This document shows positions 18,754 through 26,191 of a stretch of DNA of 64,000 nucleotides, one piece after another; position 1 is the first letter of the stretch; each line of letters starts with the position of its first letter. The DNA comes from Neobacillus cucumis (lineage in GTDB: Bacteria > Bacillota > Bacilli > Bacillales_B > DSM-18226), in the NCBI RefSeq assembly GCF_023715505.1, contig NZ_JAMBOH010000006.1, positions 1 through 64,000 on the forward strand, read 5' to 3'. The notes beneath the pieces were generated by a model. It saw only the letters and a program-made list of their open reading frames with translations. It had not been told where the DNA came from and did not search any database. A program made the translations under genes and the position numbers.

Positions 18754-19572
18754 GTGGAAATGTGGACTGGATACCTAAGCCTAATGGCTTCCAAAAAAGG
18801 GGATCACACCATTTTAAAGGACTCGTATTCAGAGGGGGCTTTTAAAATCACCAGACCCGTTTACCTTACCACAAGCGGCGAGGCTTATTTTTATATCATG
18901 AATCCCGGTGGAGGCTACGTTGACGGGGATACCTATAAAATCGATATTGGGGTGGAAGAAGCGGCAAGCGCGGTTGTGACAACCCAATCCTCTACCAAAA
19001 TTTATAAAACACGAAATCGACCGGCTTTTCAAGAGACGAACATCTATTTAAAAAGTGGAAGTGTTTTAGAGTATTTGCCAGACCCTGTCATCGCCTATCA
19101 GAATGCTCGTTTTAAGCAGACGATGGTGGTGAAGATGGAGGTAGATGCTTCGCTCATTTGCTCGGACATTTTTACCCCGGGCTGGGCTCCTGATGGAACT
19201 CTTTTTCAATATGACTTCCTCCAGTCAAAAATGGAAATTTACATGGGGGATCGATTGGTACTTTTTGATCATGTTAAATTACAACCCGACAAAGATATTG
19301 AAGGGGTTGGCATGATGGAGGGTTATACTCATTTTGGGTCATTGATCGTTATTGATCATCGGATTAATTCAGCTGCGGTTGAGGAACTGCAAGAAAGGTT
19401 TGATGAGTACCTGGATGCTAGAATCGGTATATCGATGCTGGGCGTTCCGGGTTTTGTGGTGAGAGTTTTAGCAAATTCGACACAGGGGATTGGAAAGGTC
19501 CAATCCATCTGTCATGAAACCATCCGACGGAACATATTGAAAACAGATCCTGTTTTTCTAAGAAAATATTAA
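18754..19572 (+). CDS. ureD: Urease accessory protein UreD
   Basis: 272 residues. GAFKITRPVYLTTSGEAYFY, IMNPGGGYVDGDTYKIDI, TTQSSTKIYKTRNRPAFQET and LICSDIFTPGWAPDGTLFQY match UreD/UreH. It binds apo-urease together with UreF. The order ureABCEFGD matches thermophilic Bacillus operons. The start is ambiguous: GTG 18754 abuts the ureG stop and ATG 18760 follows; neither has a strong separate ribosome site, so coupling to ureG translation is likely. A strong terminator follows, ending the 11-kb operon. Confidence 0.92.
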   Translation: MEMWTGYLSLMASKKGDHTILKDSYSEGAFKITRPVYLTTSGEAYFYIMNPGGGYVDGDTYKIDIGVEEAASAVVTTQSSTKIYKTRNRPAFQETNIYLKSGSVLEYLPDPVIAYQNARFKQTMVVKMEVDASLICSDIFTPGWAPDGTLFQYDFLQSKMEIYMGDRLVLFDHVKLQPDKDIEGVGMMEGYTHFGSLIVIDHRINSAAVEELQERFDEYLDARIGISMLGVPGFVVRVLANSTQGIGKVQSICHETIRRNILKTDPVFLRKY

Positions 19573-19606
19573 TCGGCAGGTGGTTTGGACCACCGCCGAT
19601 TTTTTC
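19571..19606 (+). terminator. Terminator of the puc-ure operon
   Basis: AATCGGC and GCCGATT (with inner GGTGGT/ACCACC) form a strong stem followed by a T run, beginning at the ureD stop codon. Confidence 0.88.
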
Positions 19607-19647
19607 TTTATAATAGAAATAATACTTTACCAGTTTTGGAGGGCCAG

Positions 19648-20103
19648 ATGACTAAATTATTTGTGGACAAGACAATTGAAATTAATGCACCTGCATCAAA
19701 GGTTTGGGGTGTCTTAACCATTAGTGAATTAAATCGTCAGTGGGCAGTCGAGTTTTCAAGCGGTGGGCCAGAGTTTCATCTAGAGTCAACTTGGGAGTTA
19801 GGAAGTCCAGTCTATTGGAAAGGCCAGGACGGAACTGTAATTGTTGAAGGGAATGTAACCGCTGCCCTGCGAAACAAACTTCTCCGTTTTACTGTCTTTG
19901 ATGTTCGAATGGCAGAAAGACCAAAGGTTACTGAGCAAGATGGAATTACCTTTCAATTAGATGAAGTGGAAGGCAAGACGACCCTTCATATTCTCCAAGG
20001 TGATTTTTCGGCGATGGCAGATGGTCAAATCTATCGAGATGCCAGCGCTGAAATTTGGGATAAGGTCCTGCCGAGAGTGAAAAAGATGGCGGAGGAAAAC
20101 TAA
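19648..20103 (+). CDS. SRPBCC (AHSA1/START-like) domain protein
   Basis: 151 residues. KTIEINAPASKVWGVLT opens the fold, followed by a strand-rich middle (GSPVYWKGQDGTVIVEGNVT) and a terminal helix (ASAEIWDKVLPRVKKMAEEN). This is the hydrophobic-cavity ligand-binding fold of the AHSA1/SRPBCC superfamily; ligand and role are unknown. GGAGGG precedes ATG 19648; the frame upstream overlaps the ureD terminator and is not used. It has its own terminator and is probably independent of the urease operon. Confidence 0.75.
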   Translation: MTKLFVDKTIEINAPASKVWGVLTISELNRQWAVEFSSGGPEFHLESTWELGSPVYWKGQDGTVIVEGNVTAALRNKLLRFTVFDVRMAERPKVTEQDGITFQLDEVEGKTTLHILQGDFSAMADGQIYRDASAEIWDKVLPRVKKMAEEN

Positions 20104-20118
20104 AGCCGCTATTAATCG

Positions 20119-20148
20119 GGTTAGATATTTTTATATCTGACCTTTTTT
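20119..20148 (+). terminator. Terminator of the SRPBCC gene
   Basis: GGTTAGATAT and ATATCTGACC form a hairpin with one G-T pair, followed by TTTTTT. Confidence 0.85.
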
Positions 20149-20187
20149 GGTTATGGTAAAATTTTTATAAAAAGGAGTTTGGAAAAT

Positions 20188-21132
20188 ATGAATATTATTG
20201 ATCTGCATTGCGATGCCTTGATGAAACTCCAAGAAGCAAAGGGCTCCTTACGATTTGCTGATGCAAATGAACTCAATACCAATAAGAAGCGGCTACAAGC
20301 CGGCCAGGTCAAAGTCCAATGCTTTGCCATCTTTATTGAGCCGGATATTAAAGGCGATCAGAAGTTTCAGGTCGCTCTTGAGCAAATTGATTATTTTTAT
20401 AAGGAAGTTCTCGGCCGTAATCCAGATATGGTCCATATCAAAGAGTGGTCGGACTTTGACCGTTTGAAGCTTGGGCAGATAGGAGCGATGTTAACACTTG
20501 AGGGTGTAGATGCCATCGGAAATGATTTGGCTAAGCTTCATATTCTCTACCAGTTAGGAGTTCGGTCGGTGGGATTGACTTGGAACCAAGCAAATCTTGC
20601 TGCAGATGGTGCCGGGGAACCTCGCGGAGGAGGGCTGACTCTGTTTGGCAAGGAGATTGTTGAGTTTAATAATCAACATCAAATTCTTACGGATGTATCT
20701 CATCTGAGTGACAAAGGAATTTGGGATGTGATTGAATTAGCAAGGTATCCGATTGCCAGCCATTCCAATGCCCGCGCTCTTTGTAACCATCCTCGGAATT
20801 TAACGGACGAACAGGCGAAGGCTATGTTTACGCGAGGTGGATTGGTCCATGTGGTTTATAATCCTCCGTTTATTAAGGAAAGTGGAGTAGTGACTATTTC
20901 AGATTTGGTCAAACACATTGATCATTTTTGTTCCCTAGGCGGCGTGAAGCAAATTGGCTTGGGTTCTGATTTTGATGGTATTACTGCCTTTGTCAAGGAT
21001 TTGGAAGATGCCTCTAAGAGTCATAATCTGATTAATGAATTGTTGAAGCATTATAAAGAGGAAGAGGTAAGAGGCTTTGCCTGCGAAAACTTTCTTAATC
21101 ACCGTCCGGGGATTGGCGTTATTTTGGATTAA
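20188..21132 (+). CDS. Membrane-dipeptidase-type peptidase (M19 family)
   Basis: 314 residues. The binuclear zinc site of renal-dipeptidase-like enzymes appears as IIDLHCDALM (HxD near the N-terminus), AMLTLEGVDAIG (bridging glutamate), LTDVSHLSDKGIW and PIASHSNARALCNHPRNLTD (histidines) and IGLGSDFDGI. Unlike eukaryotic forms it lacks a signal peptide, so it should be cytosolic. It hydrolyses dipeptides or D-amino-acid-containing peptides. AAAGGAG selects ATG 20188 over TTG 20179. Its own terminator follows. Confidence 0.88.
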   Translation: MNIIDLHCDALMKLQEAKGSLRFADANELNTNKKRLQAGQVKVQCFAIFIEPDIKGDQKFQVALEQIDYFYKEVLGRNPDMVHIKEWSDFDRLKLGQIGAMLTLEGVDAIGNDLAKLHILYQLGVRSVGLTWNQANLAADGAGEPRGGGLTLFGKEIVEFNNQHQILTDVSHLSDKGIWDVIELARYPIASHSNARALCNHPRNLTDEQAKAMFTRGGLVHVVYNPPFIKESGVVTISDLVKHIDHFCSLGGVKQIGLGSDFDGITAFVKDLEDASKSHNLINELLKHYKEEEVRGFACENFLNHRPGIGVILD

Positions 21133-21150
21133 AACATTATCATTTTAGGA

Positions 21151-21189
21151 GCTTCAAACCCTTGAGAGAGAAGGGTTTGAGGCTTTTTT
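21151..21189 (+). terminator. Terminator of the dipeptidase gene
   Basis: GCTTCAAACCCTT and AAGGGTTTGAGGC form a 13-bp stem with one G-T pair, followed by TTTTTT. Confidence 0.88.
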
Positions 21190-21467
21190 GTTCTTTTTTA
21201 ATCCAACTGACAATAACTCCTCCTGCTGATGCAACTTCAATAATAGCAGCACTTGGAACAGCTCCATAAACAGCTGCAGAAATGGCAAATCCGAATGCTC
21301 CTCCAAGTGAGCTTTCCATTTTGTAAACCCCTGTAGCCGCCCAATATCTATTGGTTCCAAAAAATGAGGAAAAGAACATAAAGAAAATGTACTCAACAAA
21401 AAGGTTAGTTAATTAATCTATTCGACATACTGAACAATGAGTAAGAATGTAAATGGAGGTAAAAAGA

Positions 21468-22655
21468 ATGAAAGACAAATTAATGAAAATGTTAGAAGAC
21501 CGTAAAATAGAAATGATTAAAATTCGTCGATATCTTCATGAAAATCCCGAACTATCATTTGAAGAAGAAAATACCAGTAAATTTATTGAAGAGTTTTATA
21601 AAGGTAAAGCTGTCGAAGTACAAACCAATGTTGGAGGCGGACATGGCCTTATCGTGACCATAACAGGTGGAAAACCTGGAAAAACAATTGGGCTGCGTGC
21701 TGATTTTGATGCGCTTCCAATTTTTGAAGAAACTGATGTACCATTTAAATCGAAAAAACCAGGTGTCATGCATGCTTGCGCTCATGATGGACATACCGCT
21801 TATCTGATGATTCTTGCTGACTGCTTAATTCAACTCAAGGATGAAATCCCTGGCAAGATCAAAATTATTCATCAACCTGCTGAGGAGGTACCGCCTGGTG
21901 GCGCAATAGGGATGATTAAATCTGGTTTACTGGATGATTTAGATCATATTTTCGGGATTCATTTACTGCCGCTTGGACCAGCAGGCGTTGTCGGCTATAA
22001 CAGCGGCTATGTATTTCCAGGACGTGCCTACTTTAAGTTGAAAGTTCAAGGTACAGGGGGACATGGTTCTTCTCCTCACTTAGCAAATGATGCCATTGTA
22101 GCTGCTTCCCATTTCGTAACAGCTATTCAAACGGTTGTCAGCCGCCGCTTAAACCCATTTGATATGGGGGTTATTACGATTGGGTCATTTGACGGAAAAG
22201 GAACATTCAATGTCATTAAAGATAGTGTAGTGCTTGAAGGTGATGTCCGTGCCATGACAGATGAAACCCGCGAATTAATTGAACAAGAAATTCGCCGTAT
22301 CGCCATGGGGATTGAACAAGAATTTAATGTAACTTGTGAACTTACTTATACACCAGATTATCCTCCATTATATAACGATCCAGAAGTGACAGACATGGTT
22401 GCCGGATTTTTGAAAAATGCAAATGAAAAAGAAATTATGCAAGTAAAGGAATTTCCTAAGATGTCTCCATCAGAAGACTTTGCACACTATGCGAAAAGAT
22501 TTCCTGCGTGCTTCTTCTACATTTGCTGCACACCAAAAGGGGTAGAAAAACCATACTTTAATCACCATCCAAAATTCGATATTGATGAAGATGCCCTATT
22601 AGTAGCCGCAAAAGCAGTCGGTCAAGTTGTTTGTGGTTATTACAAAATAGACTAA
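21468..22655 (+). CDS. M20-family amidohydrolase (aminoacylase/hippurate hydrolase type)
   Basis: 395 residues. IRRYLHENPELSFEEENTS, GLRADFDALPIFEETDVPF, VMHACAHDGHTAYLMILADC (metal ligands), IHQPAEEVPPGGAIGMI (catalytic EE) and the dimerisation domain GTGGHGSSPHLANDAIVAA are typical of amidohydrolases that deacylate amino acids or hippurate. SPSEDFAHYAKRFPACFFYI holds the last metal ligand. Allantoate amidohydrolase is also M20 but has a different motif pattern, so this does not fill the gap in the purine pathway. GGAGG at 21454-21458 selects ATG 21468. A terminator follows. Confidence 0.85.
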   Translation: MKDKLMKMLEDRKIEMIKIRRYLHENPELSFEEENTSKFIEEFYKGKAVEVQTNVGGGHGLIVTITGGKPGKTIGLRADFDALPIFEETDVPFKSKKPGVMHACAHDGHTAYLMILADCLIQLKDEIPGKIKIIHQPAEEVPPGGAIGMIKSGLLDDLDHIFGIHLLPLGPAGVVGYNSGYVFPGRAYFKLKVQGTGGHGSSPHLANDAIVAASHFVTAIQTVVSRRLNPFDMGVITIGSFDGKGTFNVIKDSVVLEGDVRAMTDETRELIEQEIRRIAMGIEQEFNVTCELTYTPDYPPLYNDPEVTDMVAGFLKNANEKEIMQVKEFPKMSPSEDFAHYAKRFPACFFYICCTPKGVEKPYFNHHPKFDIDEDALLVAAKAVGQVVCGYYKID

Positions 22656-22689
22656 CACTTTTGAAAATATTCATTTGATAACAATAAAC

Positions 22690-22729
22690 AAAAACCTCTG
22701 CCATGAAATTTACAATGCAGGGGTTTTTA
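22690..22729 (+). terminator. Terminator of the M20 gene
   Basis: AAAACCTCTGC and GCAGGGGTTTTT form the stem and T run. Confidence 0.8.
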
Positions 22730-22892
22730 ACTGTTTGTTGTCCTTTTTTCTCATTCATTTATTTATGTTCAACCTCTACGGCATGAGTTTGTTGGTGAAC
22801 GGACAGAAATGAGAATAGTAGAAAATTAAGTAACTCATGCTAAAATAGGCTATAGTAGGCTTTACAAAGTTAGTAGTAGGAGTGACGAAAAA

Positions 22893-23126
22893 GTGTATTT
22901 AACATTAGAGGAAACGGCTAAGTATTTATCGGTGTCTGTACCATATGTAGAGAAACTAATTTTACAAGGTAAAATACGAGTTTTGCATGACGAAGATGGC
23001 GTAGTAATGATCTTCAAGAATCAGTTCAAAACACATTTTGAACAGCTTGAGAAATACAAGAAATTAGTGGAGGAATTGAAGAGTGAACCAATTCCAGAAG
23101 ATATAGATATAAAAGATGAAGACTAA
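22893..23126 (+). CDS. Small helix-turn-helix (excisionase-type) DNA-binding protein
   Basis: 77 residues starting at GTG 22893 after AGGAG. YLTLEETAKYLSVSVPYVEK is a MerR/excisionase-like winged helix-turn-helix, followed by LILQGKIRVLHDEDG (wing), a helical segment and an acidic tail (PEDIDIKDED). Such proteins are found both as phage excisionases and as stand-alone regulators in Bacillus. No integrase or att-like duplication lies nearby, so a regulator role is more likely. Confidence 0.7.
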   Translation: MYLTLEETAKYLSVSVPYVEKLILQGKIRVLHDEDGVVMIFKNQFKTHFEQLEKYKKLVEELKSEPIPEDIDIKDED

Positions 23127-23157
23127 GTCTTTCATCAACTAAAAGTGTACCGATTAG

Positions 23158-23168
23158 TGCCTGACACC
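23158..23168. repeat. Dispersed short near-palindrome GTGCCTGACAC
   Basis: GTGCCTGACAC, followed by CAT, lies in the short gap before the DUF488 gene. Its exact reverse complement GTGTCAGGCAC forms the last codons of the membrane-protein gene at about 28793-28803. From memory, this motif is scattered in other Bacillus genomes; function unknown. Confidence 0.5.
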
Positions 23169-23233
23169 ATTCGTGTACATTGTCCGTGTGGAGTGGACGA
23201 ATGGAGAGATGACCCGTATTGAGGTGATTGTTT

Positions 23234-23611
23234 TTGTCTAATGTCTTTATTAAAAGAATATATGAACCATATGATGAGATGGATGGCTGCAGGATTTTGG
23301 TTGACCGGCTCTGGCCGCGCGGGATTTCGAAGGATGCAGCAAAATTATCTTTTTGGTTTAAAGAAGTAGCCCCGAGTAATGAGCTGAGGAAATCGTTTTG
23401 TCATGTACCGGAACTTTTTGAAGAGTTTCGAACAAAGTATCTTGTTGAGCTGCGGACGGATAATGAGAAAGGTGATTTAGTCAAGAAAATACTTGAGCTG
23501 GCTGAGGAAGACAGGGTGACTCTTTTATATGGAGCAAAAGAACCTATCTATAATCATGCTCAAGTGTTGATGGAGGAGCTTAGACATAAAAGACAGGAAG
23601 CCGGATCCTAG
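23234..23611 (+). CDS. DUF488 family protein (YeaO-like)
   Basis: About 125 residues. IKRIYEPYDEMDGCRILVDR, LWPRGISKDAAKLSFWFKEV, APSNELRKSFCHVPELFEEF and VTLLYGAKEPIYNHAQVLME are the conserved blocks of short DUF488 proteins; biochemical role unknown. GAGGTGA at 23221-23227 directly abuts the first TTG (23228), so the second TTG at 23234, with proper spacing, is preferred. It shares a terminator with convergent yitT. Confidence 0.82.
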   Translation: MSNVFIKRIYEPYDEMDGCRILVDRLWPRGISKDAAKLSFWFKEVAPSNELRKSFCHVPELFEEFRTKYLVELRTDNEKGDLVKKILELAEEDRVTLLYGAKEPIYNHAQVLMEELRHKRQEAGS

Positions 23612-23631
23612 AATTACATCATCCCCAGTAC

Positions 23632-23669
23632 AAAAGCAGAAGGCCGAACCGTAAATGGCGTCTGCTTTT
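23632..23669. terminator. Bidirectional terminator between DUF488 gene and yitT
   Basis: Perfect 9-bp arms AAAAGCAGA (23632-23640) and TCTGCTTTT (23661-23669) with A and T runs on either side. Confidence 0.75.
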
Positions 23670-24489
23670 AATTTTTCCGGAATCGCCCCATCACTTCCAT
23701 CGTTTGTATGATATTCACAAACGCCTGAGGGTCAACATTTTTAATCGTATGCTTTGTTTCATTAAGCTCAAATTTGGTAATAACAGTTGTTAACATTTTC
23801 CTTTGCTTATGAGTGTAAGCCCCCTCGACATCGGTCATTGTAACCCCTCTCGCATGCAGTTGAAATAGAGCGTCCGTTAGTTCATGATACTTATCGGTTA
23901 TAATTGTAATCGTCAATTTATTTTGATTGGTATAAACCATATCGACAGCACGGCCGGCCACATAGATCGCAATTATTGTATAAAGGGTAATATTCCAGCC
24001 AAAAATCAGTCCAGAACTCCCTACCACAAAAAGATTCATAATCGTGTTTAAAAAACCAACTTGAATGTTCCTCTTTTTGGCAAGGGTTAAACTGATAATA
24101 TCAGTCCCGCCCGTGGACCCGCCTTGACGGATAATGAGTCCAACAGCAATTCCATAGAGTGCACCGCCAATAATCGAGGATAGAAGAATATCAGGACTGA
24201 TAGCCCGAATCGGGATGAATCTCATACTAAGAGATAAAACCAACACCGCATATCCAGTAAACAAGACAAATTTTTTCCCTAAGTATTTCATCCCAACAAA
24301 AAATAATGGAATATTAATGGCAAGAATAATTAACCCCGTATTAATATGGGTAAAGTGTTGAATTAAAAAGGAGATACCTGTTACACCACCGGACGTTAGC
24401 TTATGGGGAATTAGGAAGGTATTAAACGCAAAGCCGAAAAGAATCGAGCATAGTCCAATGACGATAATTTGAAATATTAATCGAAACAA
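23668..24489 (-). CDS. yitT: YitT/DUF2179 family membrane protein
   Basis: About 273 residues if started at TTG 24489, which has GAGGTG six bases upstream. The frame is open to 24591, but the extra 34 residues look non-coding. Five to six membrane helices (for example IIVIGLCSILFGFAFNTFLI, LIILAINIPLFFVGMKYLGK) are followed by a cytoplasmic DUF2179 domain (VYTNQNKLTITIITDKYHEL; KRKMLTTVITKFELNETKHT; PQAFVNIIQTMEVMGRF). GGSTGGTDIISLTLAKK is a family hallmark. Function is unestablished; paralogues are common in Bacillus. Confidence 0.82.
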   Translation of the reverse strand: MFRLIFQIIVIGLCSILFGFAFNTFLIPHKLTSGGVTGISFLIQHFTHINTGLIILAINIPLFFVGMKYLGKKFVLFTGYAVLVLSLSMRFIPIRAISPDILLSSIIGGALYGIAVGLIIRQGGSTGGTDIISLTLAKKRNIQVGFLNTIMNLFVVGSSGLIFGWNITLYTIIAIYVAGRAVDMVYTNQNKLTITIITDKYHELTDALFQLHARGVTMTDVEGAYTHKQRKMLTTVITKFELNETKHTIKNVDPQAFVNIIQTMEVMGRFRKN

Positions 24490-24673
24490 ATTAAACACCT
24501 CAGTTGTTTTTAACCAATTTGTTATACGTTCACATGACCCCGATTTAATCCCATCCAAATTGGCTAAACTTAATAAGAAGCAGATAAACATTATTAAAAC
24601 CTCATCTTAGTTTGAGTCAATATAAAAAGTTTAATGTTAACGAATTTGTATTAAATATGTATTTTTGCAAAAT

Positions 24674-24698
24674 AAAAACGCCTTGATTAGAGGCGTTT
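24674..24698 (-). terminator. Terminator of the hemolysin III-type gene
   Basis: AAACGCCT and AGGCGTTT arms with TTTTT on the minus strand, right after the stop at 24702. Confidence 0.8.
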
Positions 24699-24701
24699 AA
24701 A

Positions 24702-25349
24702 TTAAATCACATACAAGTATACCGTTAAGAAATGTGACAGGGTTCCTAATAAGATAAAAATATGAAAAATCTCGTGGAAGCCAAGATATTTAGTTTCAAG
24801 GAACTTCGGTTTTGCCCCGTAAATGACTCCGCCGATCGTATAGAAGATTCCTCCAAGGATAAGTAAGAACAGTCCAATCGAGTTTAGGCTTCCGGTAAGT
24901 GGTGAGAAGACAAACACAATCATCCAGCCCATCGCGATGTACAAAGCAGTCGAAATCCAGCGCGGACAAGAAAACCAGACCATTTTAAAAACAACGCCGC
25001 TAATCGCAACCGCCGAGATAATTGAAAATAAAATGGCACCTGTTTTTCCGTTCAGACTAATAAAACAAAAAGGCGTATACGTTCCCGCAATCAGAACAAA
25101 AATCATCGAATGATCGAGCCGACGCAAAAAGGCGATCACTTTATCACGTGCAATGACCATATGATATGTCGCTGAAGCAGAGTAGAGGAGGATCATACTG
25201 ACACCAAAAATAATGACGGCTGTAATCGCAATTGGAGTTGGGGTGGTCATGGACGCTTTTATGACCATCATGAGCAGACCGACAAAGGATAAAACGGCTC
25301 CGGCTAAATGGGTTAATCCATTAATGGGTTCTCGAATATAATTATGCAT
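24702..25349 (-). CDS. Hemolysin III / PAQR family membrane protein
   Basis: 215 residues and seven membrane helices. EPINGLTHLAGAVLSFVGLL, SATYHMVIARDKVIAFLRRL and DHSMIFVLIAGTYTPFCFIS carry the conserved Ser/His/Asp residues of PAQR-type putative metal-dependent lipid hydrolases; LGFHEIFHIFILLGTLSHFL supplies the C-terminal histidines. Related to B. subtilis YplQ. AGGAGG before ATG 25349 fixes the start, six codons inside the open frame. Actual haemolytic activity is not implied. Confidence 0.88.
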   Translation of the reverse strand: MHNYIREPINGLTHLAGAVLSFVGLLMMVIKASMTTPTPIAITAVIIFGVSMILLYSASATYHMVIARDKVIAFLRRLDHSMIFVLIAGTYTPFCFISLNGKTGAILFSIISAVAISGVVFKMVWFSCPRWISTALYIAMGWMIVFVFSPLTGSLNSIGLFLLILGGIFYTIGGVIYGAKPKFLETKYLGFHEIFHIFILLGTLSHFLTVYLYVI

Positions 25350-25480
25350 TTTTTTCCTCCTGATCACAACATGTAGTTTTTATAACTACTTATAATAATA
25401 CTGATAAAACAGAACCTAGTCAATCTTTATCTCATTATGTATAATAATATTATCGATTTAAGTTAGCGGGGGCTTTTAAA

Positions 25481-26071
25481 ATGGAAAATATCAAACATAT
25501 CATTGATTCGATAGGTCCTGAGATAAATTTAACACTGGATGAAATTCCAAACATTGATTTATATATGGACCAGGTCATTCAATTATTTGAAAATAAATTC
25601 AACGAGTCAAAGCGGAATCAAGAAGATAAGATTCTTACTAAAACCATGATTAATAACTATGCAAAGGGAAAATTGATTTTTCCGATACAAAATAAAAAAT
25701 ACTCAAAAGAACATCTAATTTTAATGAGCTTGATTTACCAACTAAAGGGGGCACTATCGATCAATGATATTAAAGTGACCCTAAGCGGAATTAATAAAAA
25801 AATTATAAATGAAAAAATGGATTTAGATTCTTTTTATAGTAGTTACTTACATCTAACCAGCCAAAATGTTGCTGATTTTAAAGTAGATATTGGAGATAGG
25901 ACAACTCAAGTAAAGGAGGAAATTTCTGAGGACCACCAAGAAGACGCTGCTTATTTAGAGAAGGTTCTGATGATTTCTTCTCTAGTCCATATGAGTAATC
26001 TATATAGAAGAGCTGCTGAAAAACTAGTAGACGAAATTGTGGTTGAGAAGGAAGGGAAGCGTCAAAAATAA
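25481..26071 (+). CDS. DUF1836 domain protein
   Basis: 196 residues. LTKTMINNYAKGKLIFPIQN and KKYSKEHLILMSLIYQLKGA are typical of DUF1836, which resembles a MerR-like DNA-binding domain; the C-terminal half is helical (EDAAYLEKVLMISSLVHMSN). It is probably a transcriptional regulator of unknown target. No adjacent co-transcribed gene. A terminator overlaps the 3' end. Confidence 0.75.
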   Translation: MENIKHIIDSIGPEINLTLDEIPNIDLYMDQVIQLFENKFNESKRNQEDKILTKTMINNYAKGKLIFPIQNKKYSKEHLILMSLIYQLKGALSINDIKVTLSGINKKIINEKMDLDSFYSSYLHLTSQNVADFKVDIGDRTTQVKEEISEDHQEDAAYLEKVLMISSLVHMSNLYRRAAEKLVDEIVVEKEGKRQK

Positions 26072-26086
26072 TTTGACGCTTTTTTC
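26058..26086 (+). terminator. Terminator of the DUF1836 gene
   Basis: AGCGTCAAA and TTTGACGCT arms with TTTTTT; the left arm lies within the last codons. Confidence 0.85.
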
Positions 26087-26089
26087 ATC

Positions 26090-26175
26090 GTTAAGAAAAT
26101 TATAAAATATTCGCTTATGGATAACTATAAAAAAACGGACTATCGACGTCCAGCTCCAGCGCTTTTGTTCTGTGG
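26090..26175. repeat. Dispersed repeat, internally deleted copy
   Basis: About 70 bp (AAATTATAAAAT ... GGATAACTAT ... CGACGTCCAGCTCCAGCGC) matches 43380-43451 almost exactly. It then jumps to the TTTGTTCT found at the far end of the 43-kb copy, losing the roughly 100-bp GC-rich hairpin core. Confidence 0.75.
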
Positions 26176-26191
26176 TCTAAATTCCGGTAGG

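Noticed and set aside
18261..18794. 177-residue minus-strand frame opposite ureG
   Set aside because: It is a shadow of the highly conserved ureG and ureD coding sequence.
21468..22655. Allantoate amidohydrolase completing the purine pathway
   Set aside because: The motifs fit aminoacylase/hippurate-type M20 enzymes, and two terminators separate it from the urease operon.
22893..23126. Excisionase of an integrated element
   Set aside because: No integrase, phage genes or att-like direct repeats were found around it; excisionase-type folds are common in stand-alone regulators.
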